Source: Bacteroidota bacterium (lineage in GTDB: Bacteria; Bacteroidota; Bacteroidia; Bacteroidales; VadinHA17). From it: 64,000 nt of DNA. Below, one piece after another: positions 39,201-46,315 of the stretch. Each line of letters opens with the position of its first letter. Position 1 is the first letter of the stretch. The DNA lies in contig JAKQPD010000318.1 in NCBI GenBank assembly GCA_029564935.1, positions 28,168 to 92,167 on the forward strand, given 5' to 3'. The position numbers were made by a program, and so were the translations under genes. The notes under the pieces were generated by a model. It made no database searches, was not told the DNA's origin, and worked only from the letters and a program-made list of their open reading frames with translations.

Positions 39201-39617
39201 ATCCCTGTCGTAATCCATTGCTGTAACCTCAAGTACACTTGTCTCTTTAAACCTCCTGGCAGTTTCCTTTACTATGGCGAAAGCTTCCGGTACAAATTCA
39301 TCAAGAACCACTTCAAGCTTGTCGGTGATCCGTTTCTCAATCTTGTCAATCTCGTCATATATCTCTTCTTTCTTATAAACATCCTCTTCCTTTTCCGACT
39401 GTTCCCTCAGTGATCTTATCTCATCCTCATCCTCCTTCACATAATCATGTATCCTTTTCTTCATTTCAAGCGTCCTGCCGCGAAGCTGATCATTCGACAG
39501 AGTTTGAAGCTTACTATATTCAATATGGATCTTTTCCACATACGGACTTATCTCCTTGATATCTCTCTCATACTTATTCCCCAGAAAGAGTCCCAGAACC
39601 TTATTTACAATACTCAT
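36297..39617 (-). CDS. secA: protein translocase subunit SecA
   Basis: 1106 residues, in the long Bacteroidota form (E. coli SecA has 901). Walker A MATGEGKT (192-199), Walker B region [20 protein letters not shown], motif [10 protein letters not shown] and [13 protein letters not shown] in the second RecA-like domain. The extra length lies mainly in an insertion of about 120 residues between the DEAD region and the preprotein cross-linking part. The C-terminus has the SecB/lipid-binding zinc finger [12 protein letters not shown]. It drives Sec-dependent export with SecYEG. A -7 box at 39652-39659 precedes it. Confidence 0.97.
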   Translation of the reverse strand: MSIVNKVLGLFLGNKYERDIKEISPYVEKIHIEYSKLQTLSNDQLRGRTLEMKKRIHDYVKEDEDEIRSLREQSEKEEDVYKKEEIYDEIDKIEKRITDKLEVVLDEFVPEAFAIVKETARRFKETSVLEVTAMDYDRDLAATRESIVVKGDKAYWNNHWIAGGNEIVWDMVHYDVQLIGGVALHKGKIAEMATGEGKTVVATLPVFLNALAGRGVHVVTVNDYLSKRDSEWMGPIYEFHGLSVDCIDKHQPNSADRRKAYNADITFGTNNEFGFDYLRDNMAINPEDLVQRKHHYAIVDEVDSVLIDDARTPLIISGPTAKSDTQQFDELKPKIEKLVAAQKKLVTQILADAKKFISDGNEEEGGKLLLRAFKGLPKNNALIKFLSEEGNKTLLQKTENFYMQNNSKEMPKITDELYFIIDEKANSIELTEKGIDLISTSVEDASFFILPDVGSKIADLEKSGLSEKEKLKKKDELLQDYSVKSERVHTMTQLLKAWTLFDRDIEYVVMDNKVKIVDEQTGRILEGRRYSDGLHQAIEAKENVKVEAATQTYATITLQNYFRMYHKLAGMTGTAETEAGEFWNIYKLDVVVIPTNKPVVRDDREDIIYKTKREKYNAVIDEISSLNKKGRPVLVGTTSVEISELLSRMLKMKGLKHNVLNAKLHQREAEIVAEAGKTGTITIATNMAGRGTDIKLTDEVKKAGGLAIIGTERHESRRVDRQLRGRSGRQGDPGSSQFFVSLEDELMRLFGSERIAGIMDKLGLKDGEMIQHPMITKSIERAQKKVEENNFGIRKRLLEYDDVMNSQREVIYKKRRHALLGERLSVDVANMMYDVTESLVDNYQKDGDFEGFDFDLIRSFSIDSPVTSQDFIKISSNEIVDKVYAKVLDTYKRKEESISQQAYPVLKDVYERMSHVYENVVVPITDGIKVFQVVTNLKATAESEGKELSKAYEKTVVLATIDDEWKEHLREMDELKQSVQNATYEQKDPLLIYKFESFELFKTMINKVNKDVVSTLMKGHIPTQDPEQVKEAQRRRQVENLRTSKSDFSQYSSSGGGGGQDRNQKTEPVRVEKKVGRNDPCPCGSGKKYKHCHGLQSAGAPARPNA

Positions 39618-39651
39618 CGCTAATAATCTTACTGTATTTAAAAATACCCTG

Positions 39652-39659
39652 CAAAATTA
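39652..39659 (-). promoter_or_regulatory. -7 promoter box for secA
   Basis: TAATTTTG followed by C on the minus strand is a perfect TAnnTTTG match; predicted leader about 28 nt. Confidence 0.5.
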
Positions 39660-39702
39660 AATTAATTTTCCGATAATGGATTTGAAATCAGCTGAGAAGC
39701 AA

Positions 39703-42159
39703 TTACCTTATGAGGCTGTATTTAAGCACCTGGTTACCAGATGCATTCCGGAACACTATTAAATATATTCCGTTGGGGTAACCCGAGATGTCGATATATT
39801 TAATATCACCGGCACCTGTAATGCCATCAAGAAGCAGTATCCCGGCTGAACTGAAGACATTGTAACGGATCGGCTTACTTTCTGATCCTTCATGCATTCT
39901 TACTGACAGGAAACCATTACCCGGGTTGGGAAAGATCACCGGCCGGCCGATTGTGACATCATCAACATAATCAATCAATGGTCCGATATGGAAATCCTCT
40001 ATTCCCCATCCCCAGCCATTGGCATATGGATCTGAGAAAAGCCTGAACCTTATGACAAGAGTATCTCCCGCATTTAGATTATCTGAAGGTTTAATGAAGA
40101 TGGTGTGTTTTACAAGCATCGATTCATCTCCCTGGTAGGTGGAATTGTTCTCAACAATGGAGCTGTTATATGCTGTTTCCCACGCCTTTTGATATCTGGA
40201 ATCATAACCGGTAGTAAGAGGAATCCATGTTTTACCATAATTGACCGAACCTTCGACTATAACATAATCATAAAATTCAGGAGATCCGAAAACTGATCCT
40301 GTTTCTCCAGGTTCTACCAATACCAGTTCATTATAACTTACTATCATACCGCCCGGATCAAATTTTACCGGTGTTCTGAGCATGGCTGTGTATCCTATAC
40401 TGTCACCGGTCTCTTCCGGACTTTCATAAGGATGTTTTGTATGCAGGCCGGGTCTGGAGAATCCTTTGGGAACAGCGATCTCAAATCCCTGATTGAAGAA
40501 ATCATCTCCGCCGTTATTAAAATCAGTATGATAGCTTAAGGCAACGGCATTGATCCGTTCGAAGGTAATATAAAAATAACCTTCAGCAGGCAGGTTCCTG
40601 CTATTGGGCTTACCTGCCCTGTCGACAGCGACCAGTCTGTATCCGATTGAATCATTACTGGTAACTGAAAGCTTTTTGATATTCAGCGAATTGCTGAATT
40701 TATCCTTTTCTCCGGCTCTTAAGCCGAGTGTTTTAACCGGTCCGTCATTTATCTTATATTCTATGTAAACGGTATCAATTCCCAGGTTGTCAGTAGCCTC
40801 TGCATCAAATTTTATTGAATCGACAACTTCAAAATAATATTCGGCAGGAGAATGTGTTATAAGTGGTTTTACCGTATCTGTTCCTATATAGACTGAATGT
40901 CTGAATTCCTTTATATATGAAGGTGAGCGGTACATCCGTCTGAAATCATCCTCAACATAGAAATAATATTCAAGTCCGGTTTCATATGAAGGGATGTCAA
41001 TATCAGCGGTAAATGTATCGTTCCCGCCGGGGGAATTCATTATGATTGTATCGCTTGTGGCAAATTTATCCAGTGACCAGACAAGGCCAATGTTATTGCG
41101 GAAATATGCAGTGTCTGAAATTATTGTTGCAGACAGGCTGATATTTGTAATATGTTCCTCAGTATCATCGGGGGGATCATGATCTATCCTCGTATTGGTC
41201 CAGCCAATGTCTCCCAGCATGGACATCGTAAAATTTCCGGGATTATGTATCGCTTCACCCTTGCTGATAAATGGTGTCATCAACTGGTTTTCCTGCAGGG
41301 TGACGGTTTCATCGAGATGTGATATGCTTGATCCGGCATCAAATGTAGAAGGAGCATATAGTTTTGCTTTTCCTCCTGAGGTAAATTTTCTTAAGAGCGG
41401 ACCATTGAAATATAATTGTCCGGATGTGAGTTCGTTCTTCAGGGCAACCGATGGATTATAAAATACCGTTGTATCGGTCAGCCGCTGTCCTCCGGCATTC
41501 TCAACAAATGTATCATAAATCAAAGGTATCGATGCTGCACCATAGTATCCGGTTGATGATCCTGTATTCATGCTGTCGAAAAAGCCGAGTCCATGTATAA
41601 GCTCATGGATCACAACGGTTACCAGGTCGTAGGCCAGCGAGGGAGTTTTGCCGTCTGTTCCCATGTACCAGTTTATTGAACTGTTGATTGTCAGTTCAAT
41701 ATCTCCTTCAAGATCAAAATTGAGACTCTCTCCCAGTATCTTTTCTGCAAGTGCGGCAGGATAGAAAGCATCCGGTTCAAGGGCATCAATAGCCCAGCCT
41801 GGTGCATATCCTGTCGTTGATGAATTTGCAAGGACGCCTTCTGTTGAGATCTTCTCCCATGAAGCCAGTACTGTTACTTTTGTGTCCGAAGGAAGAACAG
41901 ATTTAAGTATGGATGCTGCATATTCCATAGCAGTAACAGCAGCAGGCGGGAAACCGGAATAATAAATATTCACAGAAGCCCCTCCTTTTCCTGATTTCCG
42001 GAAATACTCATCAGGAGGCGGAATATATATCCTGTTAACCTTATCACCGGCATAGCATACACCGGTGATAAGGGAATTCCTGATCAGCTTCTGGGCGTTA
42101 AGCGGAAAAACTGACAGGCAGAAAATTGATGCCAGAAGAAATATCTTCCTGTTAATCAT
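39703..42159 (-). CDS. secreted metalloprotease-like protein with T9SS C-terminal domain
   Basis: 818 residues. A signal peptide (MINRKIFLLASIFCLSVFPLNAQ) is followed by a protease-like region with HELIHGLGFFD (185-195), which fits the HExxHxxGxxD zinc motif of metzincin-like peptidases. Beta-sandwich segments follow (about 340-700). The C-terminal 80 residues match the type A T9SS sorting domain (FPNPGNGFLSVRM... YIDISGYPNGIYLI ... KYSLIR). It is therefore predicted to be exported by the type IX secretion system. No prodomain was clearly identified. It lies between secA and ferritin but with separate spacing. Confidence 0.85.
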   Translation of the reverse strand: MINRKIFLLASIFCLSVFPLNAQKLIRNSLITGVCYAGDKVNRIYIPPPDEYFRKSGKGGASVNIYYSGFPPAAVTAMEYAASILKSVLPSDTKVTVLASWEKISTEGVLANSSTTGYAPGWAIDALEPDAFYPAALAEKILGESLNFDLEGDIELTINSSINWYMGTDGKTPSLAYDLVTVVIHELIHGLGFFDSMNTGSSTGYYGAASIPLIYDTFVENAGGQRLTDTTVFYNPSVALKNELTSGQLYFNGPLLRKFTSGGKAKLYAPSTFDAGSSISHLDETVTLQENQLMTPFISKGEAIHNPGNFTMSMLGDIGWTNTRIDHDPPDDTEEHITNISLSATIISDTAYFRNNIGLVWSLDKFATSDTIIMNSPGGNDTFTADIDIPSYETGLEYYFYVEDDFRRMYRSPSYIKEFRHSVYIGTDTVKPLITHSPAEYYFEVVDSIKFDAEATDNLGIDTVYIEYKINDGPVKTLGLRAGEKDKFSNSLNIKKLSVTSNDSIGYRLVAVDRAGKPNSRNLPAEGYFYITFERINAVALSYHTDFNNGGDDFFNQGFEIAVPKGFSRPGLHTKHPYESPEETGDSIGYTAMLRTPVKFDPGGMIVSYNELVLVEPGETGSVFGSPEFYDYVIVEGSVNYGKTWIPLTTGYDSRYQKAWETAYNSSIVENNSTYQGDESMLVKHTIFIKPSDNLNAGDTLVIRFRLFSDPYANGWGWGIEDFHIGPLIDYVDDVTIGRPVIFPNPGNGFLSVRMHEGSESKPIRYNVFSSAGILLLDGITGAGDIKYIDISGYPNGIYLIVFRNASGNQVLKYSLIR

Positions 42160-42181
42160 AAATATCGAAGTTCCAGGGGAC

Positions 42182-42667
42182 TTAATCCCTGAGCTTCATT
42201 ATATCCCTGTCCATCTGATACATAATATTCTTTCCTCCCAGTTTCAGTTTGTCAACGATTGCCTGAGCGGATGATTCTTCTTCAACCTGTTCAGCAACAA
42301 ACCACTGGAGGAAATTATTTGTTGCAAAGTCTTTTTCTGCAAGGGTTGTTTCGACAATTTCGTTGATACTTGCAGAAATGAACTGTTCGTGTTTTAATAC
42401 CTCGTCGAACATTTCAACAATTCCCTTGAAATCAACCGGCGGTTTGCTGAATGCAGGAATATCCGCTCTGCCGCCTCTTTCATTTATATACCTGACGAAC
42501 TTAAGCATATGGGCTTTTTCTTCATCAGCCTGGGCATAAAGCCATGATGCAAAGCCTGCCATTCCATTCTGTTCAGCCCATGAAGCCATTGCAAGATAAA
42601 GGATTGAAGAATATCCTTCCCTTTCCACCTGCCTGTTGCAGAGTTCTTCTACTTTCTTTTTTAACAT
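42182..42667 (-). CDS. ftnA: ferritin (non-haem)
   Basis: 161 residues, four-helix bundle. Ferroxidase ligands follow the bacterial ferritin pattern: N-terminal Glu (VEREGYSS), the ADEEKAHM motif giving the E and H ligands, and EQ-VEEE in helix D. The length matches bacterial FtnA. It stores iron as a 24-mer in the cytoplasm. It is on the same strand as the T9SS protease gene (22-bp gap) and dnaX (60-bp gap), which may be read together or not. Confidence 0.92.
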   Translation of the reverse strand: MLKKKVEELCNRQVEREGYSSILYLAMASWAEQNGMAGFASWLYAQADEEKAHMLKFVRYINERGGRADIPAFSKPPVDFKGIVEMFDEVLKHEQFISASINEIVETTLAEKDFATNNFLQWFVAEQVEEESSAQAIVDKLKLGGKNIMYQMDRDIMKLRD

Positions 42668-42727
42668 ATTCTACTTTTTTAAGGTTTTAACAATAACATT
42701 CCAATTATAAACTTGTTCAAAAAATAA

Positions 42728-44473
42728 TCATGTGAAGTCGAGGTTAAATGTCTTTTTGAAATCTTTCATAACAGGGTACTTATTCTGAAGGTAACTGAAT
42801 TTTTGTTCGTCAGTATAAGGTGCCTCATTTGCTTCAGCAAGATCGACCGTTGTTTCGATATCGGGATCCTGAATATTGAATCTGTTTTTAAACCATGTCA
42901 GAAGCTTCTGCCTGTAGTTTTCCGAGAAAATATCTTTCTGGGCTGCATTTGCAAGAGTTAAAACAATTGTATGATCATCTTCCAGAGCAGGTCTTATTGA
43001 TTTGAACATACTTACTACCCGGGGTCCATCATTTTTTATATTTTCCTGAAAGTCTCTCCATGCGGAAAAAAATGATTCTTCATTTAATTCCTCCACAGGG
43101 GTTACAGAATCACCGGTGTTTGAAGTACTTTCCGGTGAGGGTTTGTTTGCTGCAGGTTTTACAGTATCTGTTATTATATCTTTGATTGAGAATGTTCTGG
43201 AGGGTTTTTCAATTACGGGAGTATGCGTACCGGATGTAATATCGTGACTGCCGCTTAACTCTTTCTTCTTTCCTTCAGTCGGGCTGATCTTTTCGGATCG
43301 TGAAGGAAGAGGTATTTCATCTTCAGTATTCAGCGGCTGTTTACCTGAAGGCTTTTTTTTTTCAGGTTCCTGACCGTTATCAGTCATTATACCGCATAAT
43401 CTGATCAGTAACAATTCAACATGCAGCCGGGGATTCTTACTGTTCCTGTAATTGACATCATAATAGCTGCCCAGTTCGAGGGCTTTATAAAGAAATCCGG
43501 TGGGGCAGTCAGCTGTCTGCTGCAGATATCTCTGGCGTACAGCCTGAGTTGTCTCGATCAGGCGTGTTGTTGCCTCGTCCTTGCTCACGAGCAGGTCGCG
43601 GAGATGACTGGTAAGGCCTGAAAGGAAATTGTAACCGTCAAATCCCTTTGACAGTATTTCATTGAAAGTCATAAGAACGGAAGAGATATCACCTCTTACT
43701 GCTCCTTCAATAGTTTTGAAATAATACTCATAGTCGAGAACATTCAGGTTCTCAATAACATCCCTGTAAGTAATTTTTTTACCTCCAAGGCTTACGATCT
43801 GGTCAAATATAGAAAGAGCATCGCGTAAAGCCCCGTCGGCTTTCTGGGCAATAATGTGCAGGGCTTCTTCTTCAGCGGTAACCGACTCATTTTTTGCAAC
43901 ATACGACAATCTGTTTATAATATCCTCAACCCTGATCCTGTTAAAGTCAAAGATCTGGCATCTCGAAAGGATAGTAGGTATGATCTTATGTTTTTCAGTT
44001 GTTGCAAGGATAAATATCGCATGAGATGGCGGTTCCTCGAGCGTTTTGAGGAAGGCATTGAAAGCTGATGCCGACAGCATGTGAACCTCATCTATTATAT
44101 ATATGCTGTATTTCCCTATTTGCGGGGGTATCCTGACCTGGTCGTTAAGGCTCCTTATATCCTCCACCTTATTGTTAGAGGCGGCATCAAGTTCATGGAT
44201 ATTAAAGGACCTTAGTGTATTGAACGACTGGCACGATTCACATTCATCACATGCTTCGCCGTTCTCTTTCAGGTTAAAACAGTTTATAGTTTTGGCCAGA
44301 ATACGGGCACATGTAGTTTTACCCACACCCCTGGGTCCGCAAAACAGATATGCCTGCGACAGATGGTTGTTCTTAATAGCGCTCTTCAGGGTATTGGTAA
44401 TAGTATCCTGGCCAACAACCATATCAAATGTTGCAGGACGGTATTTTCTGGCTGAAACAATAAAATTCTCCAT
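42728..44473 (-). CDS. dnaX: DNA polymerase III subunit gamma/tau
   Basis: 581 residues for the full-length tau form. Walker A GPRGVGKTT (46-54), zinc-binding Cys cluster (C65, C75, C78, C81) and IIDEVHMLS. The clamp-loader AAA+ core ends near residue 365; the remainder is a Ser/Pro/Lys-rich linker and a tau-specific C-terminal domain. Codons 371-374 (GAA AAA AAA AAG) contain ten consecutive A. One extra A gives EKKKAFR then stop; one missing A gives EKKSLQVNSR then stop. That is the layout expected for gamma production by slippage. It is divergent from rpsF. Confidence 0.95.
   Translation of the reverse strand: MENFIVSARKYRPATFDMVVGQDTITNTLKSAIKNNHLSQAYLFCGPRGVGKTTCARILAKTINCFNLKENGEACDECESCQSFNTLRSFNIHELDAASNNKVEDIRSLNDQVRIPPQIGKYSIYIIDEVHMLSASAFNAFLKTLEEPPSHAIFILATTEKHKIIPTILSRCQIFDFNRIRVEDIINRLSYVAKNESVTAEEEALHIIAQKADGALRDALSIFDQIVSLGGKKITYRDVIENLNVLDYEYYFKTIEGAVRGDISSVLMTFNEILSKGFDGYNFLSGLTSHLRDLLVSKDEATTRLIETTQAVRQRYLQQTADCPTGFLYKALELGSYYDVNYRNSKNPRLHVELLLIRLCGIMTDNGQEPEKKKPSGKQPLNTEDEIPLPSRSEKISPTEGKKKELSGSHDITSGTHTPVIEKPSRTFSIKDIITDTVKPAANKPSPESTSNTGDSVTPVEELNEESFFSAWRDFQENIKNDGPRVVSMFKSIRPALEDDHTIVLTLANAAQKDIFSENYRQKLLTWFKNRFNIQDPDIETTVDLAEANEAPYTDEQKFSYLQNKYPVMKDFKKTFNLDFT
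43353..43362 (-). promoter_or_regulatory. putative A10 slippage site in dnaX
   Basis: Ten consecutive A on the coding (minus) strand at codons 371-374. Slippage by one base either way would end translation within four to seven codons, producing a gamma-like protein of about 377-380 residues. Confidence 0.6.
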
Positions 44474-44498
44474 AAAAGGAATGCGCCGTTTTGTTATG

Positions 44499-44506
44499 CA
44501 AATATA
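44499..44506 (-). promoter_or_regulatory. -7 promoter box for dnaX
   Basis: TATATTTG followed by C on the minus strand, 26 bp before the dnaX ATG; perfect TAnnTTTG match. Confidence 0.55.
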
Positions 44507-44618
44507 AATAAAAAGGGATGGCTTAGGAAGCAGATTGAAATTTACGGTAATTTCTTAGTGACAGTACTATAAATCATCATTATTTTTGTGATATTCATTT
44601 TTTTAATAGAAAAAATTG

Positions 44619-44626
44619 TATTTTTG
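44619..44626 (+). promoter_or_regulatory. -7 promoter box for rpsF-rpsR-rplI
   Basis: TATTTTTG followed by C, 47 bp before the rpsF ATG; perfect match to TAnnTTTG. Confidence 0.6.
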
Positions 44627-44672
44627 CGCTCCGAAATCATTAAAAATTTAAACAAAATTATCAGTTAAGATT

Positions 44673-45026
44673 ATGTTGAACCAGTACGAAACCGTTTTCA
44701 TTGCAACTCCCGTTTTATCTGAGAACCAGATGAAGGAAGCGGTACAGAAATTCAAGAAGGTCATCACCGAGAATGAAGGTGAGATCGTTCATGAAGAGAA
44801 CTGGGGCCTGAAAAAACTGGCCTATCCTATTCAGAAGAAATCGACCGGCTTTTATTATCTCCTTGAGTTCAAAGGCCCGGGAAGCATTGTTGAAAAGCTC
44901 GAAGTCCAGTACCGAAGGGATGAGAGGATCATCAGGTTCCTCACCTTCAGGATGGATAAGTTTGCTGTCGAATATGCAGAAAAGAAAAGAAAACAAAAAG
45001 AATCAGGTAAAGTAAAGGAGGAATAA
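44673..45026 (+). CDS. rpsF: 30S ribosomal protein S6
   Basis: 117 residues. The family pattern is clear: [24 protein letters not shown], '[25 protein letters not shown]', '[18 protein letters not shown]'. S6 binds the 16S rRNA central domain together with S18. It is the first gene of the rpsF-rpsR-rplI operon, with a short spacer to rpsR. Confidence 0.97.
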   Translation: MLNQYETVFIATPVLSENQMKEAVQKFKKVITENEGEIVHEENWGLKKLAYPIQKKSTGFYYLLEFKGPGSIVEKLEVQYRRDERIIRFLTFRMDKFAVEYAEKKRKQKESGKVKEE

Positions 45027-45029
45027 GGT

Positions 45030-45299
45030 ATGGCACAGAATGAATCAGAAATCAGGTATTTAACCCCACCGACAGTTGAAGTAAAGAAGAAGAAATACTG
45101 CCGGTTCAAAAAGAACAAAATAAGGTATATTGATTATAAGGATCCTGAATTCTTAAAGAAATTCCTTAATGACCAGGGTAAGATACTTCCCCGGAGACTG
45201 ACCGGAACATCGCTCAAATATCAGAGAAAAGTAGCAACGGCAGTTAAAAGAGCCCGTCACCTTTCTCTTCTTCCATATGTAACTGATCTATTAAAATAA
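45030..45299 (+). CDS. rpsR: 30S ribosomal protein S18
   Basis: 89 residues. '[37 protein letters not shown]'-type S18 core, with the characteristic [28 protein letters not shown]-terminus. S18 forms a heterodimer with S6 on the 30S platform. It starts 3 bp after rpsF; a GGAGGAA sequence precedes it, one of the few Shine-Dalgarno-like sites seen. Confidence 0.97.
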   Translation: MAQNESEIRYLTPPTVEVKKKKYCRFKKNKIRYIDYKDPEFLKKFLNDQGKILPRRLTGTSLKYQRKVATAVKRARHLSLLPYVTDLLK

Positions 45300-45311
45300 G
45301 GAGGAACAGGT

Positions 45312-45758
45312 ATGGAAATTATTTTATTACAGGATGTGAGAAAGCTGGGTCAGAAAGATGACCTGGTGCAGGTAAAAGATGGTTACGGAAGAAATTATCT
45401 TATTCCCAAAGGTTTTGCAGTTGCTGCCACACCATCGGCAAAGAAAATGCATGCTGAGAATCTTAAACAAAGAGCACATAAAGAGCAGAAGATCAAAGCT
45501 GAAGCTGAAGTGCTTGCAACAAAAATGGCCGATCTTAAACTTATAGTCGGTGCAAAAACCAGCTCATCGGGTAAAATATTCGGATCTGTTAACACCATTC
45601 AGATTGCTGAAGCACTCAGAGAAAAGGGATTTGAAATTGACCGCAAGAACATAGCTCTCCCTGAAGATCAGATAAAAGAGATCGGGAAATACAAAGCAAT
45701 CATCAAACTTCACAGAGATGTGAAAGTAGATGTTGATTTTGAAATTGTTGCGGAATAG
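45312..45758 (+). CDS. rplI: 50S ribosomal protein L9
   Basis: 148 residues, full length. MEIILLQDVRKLGQKDDLVQVKDGYGRNYLIPKG is the L9 N-terminal RNA-binding domain; a charged connecting helix and the C-terminal domain follow. It is the last gene of the operon, preceded by AAGGAGGAACA, and is followed by a clear terminator. Confidence 0.97.
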   Translation: MEIILLQDVRKLGQKDDLVQVKDGYGRNYLIPKGFAVAATPSAKKMHAENLKQRAHKEQKIKAEAEVLATKMADLKLIVGAKTSSSGKIFGSVNTIQIAEALREKGFEIDRKNIALPEDQIKEIGKYKAIIKLHRDVKVDVDFEIVAE

Positions 45759-45778
45759 ATTGCTGCAGAAACAATAAG

Positions 45779-45810
45779 GGACCGGATCAAAATGACCCGG
45801 TCTTTTTTTT
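45779..45810 (+). terminator. Rho-independent terminator after rplI
   Basis: GACCGG-GATCAAAATGAC-type stem (GACCGG/CCGGTC) closed by a short loop, followed by eight T. It ends the ribosomal operon; the convergent ridA gene ends at 45823. Confidence 0.85.
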
Positions 45811-45822
45811 ACTTCAGTCTGA

Positions 45823-46200
45823 CTATTTTGCCGCTATTGTCTCTATTTCAATGAGGGCTCCCATCGGAAGATCCTTAACGGCAAAAGCTGATCTCGCCGG
45901 ATGGTCTTCAGCATAAACCTGCCCATATACTTCATTCATAGCCTTGAAATTTGAAATGTCGCTCAGGAAAACTGTCGATTTGACAACATCAGCCAGACCA
46001 TAACCGGCAGCCTTAAGAATTGCTTCAACATTTCTGAGAATCTGCCTGGTCTGAACCTTAATATCCCCTTCCGTCAGTTTGCCTGTCGCCGGATCAAGTG
46101 CTATCTGCCCGGAAATATAAAGTGTTCCGTTCACTTCCACAGCCTGGCTGTATGGACCTATTGCAGCAGGCGCATCTGATGTTTTGATGATTCGTTTCAT
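45823..46200 (-). CDS. ridA: RidA family reactive imine/enamine deaminase
   Basis: 125 residues. RidA signatures: SDAPAAIGPYSQAV, GTLYISGQIALDPATGKL, and the C-terminal PARSAFAVKDLPMGALIEIETIA with the catalytic Arg. It hydrolyses 2-aminoacrylate and related intermediates in the cytoplasm. Its 3' end is near the rplI terminator. The upstream spacer to lptD carries two heptamer microsatellites. Confidence 0.94.
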   Translation of the reverse strand: MKRIIKTSDAPAAIGPYSQAVEVNGTLYISGQIALDPATGKLTEGDIKVQTRQILRNVEAILKAAGYGLADVVKSTVFLSDISNFKAMNEVYGQVYAEDHPARSAFAVKDLPMGALIEIETIAAK

Positions 46201-46215
46201 ATTCTATAAGTTTGG

Positions 46216-46251
46216 AGTTTGGAGTTTGGAGTTTGTAGTTTGGAGTTTGTG
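46216..46251. repeat. heptamer microsatellite (GTTTGGA)n
   Basis: About five copies of GTTTGGA with one GTAGTTTGGA interruption, in the spacer between ridA and lptD. It is the same unit as at 1409-1457. Coordinates are approximate. Confidence 0.75.
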
Positions 46252-46282
46252 GCCGTTCAGGTTTCGTTAACTTTCTCCTTTC

Positions 46283-46311
46283 TGATTACCGATTACCGAT
46301 TACCGATTACG
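46283..46311. repeat. heptamer microsatellite (GATTACC)4
   Basis: Four consecutive GATTACC/GATTACG units in the same spacer, just before the 3' end of lptD. It is a second, unrelated period-7 repeat. Confidence 0.8.
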
Positions 46312-46315
46312 CCTG

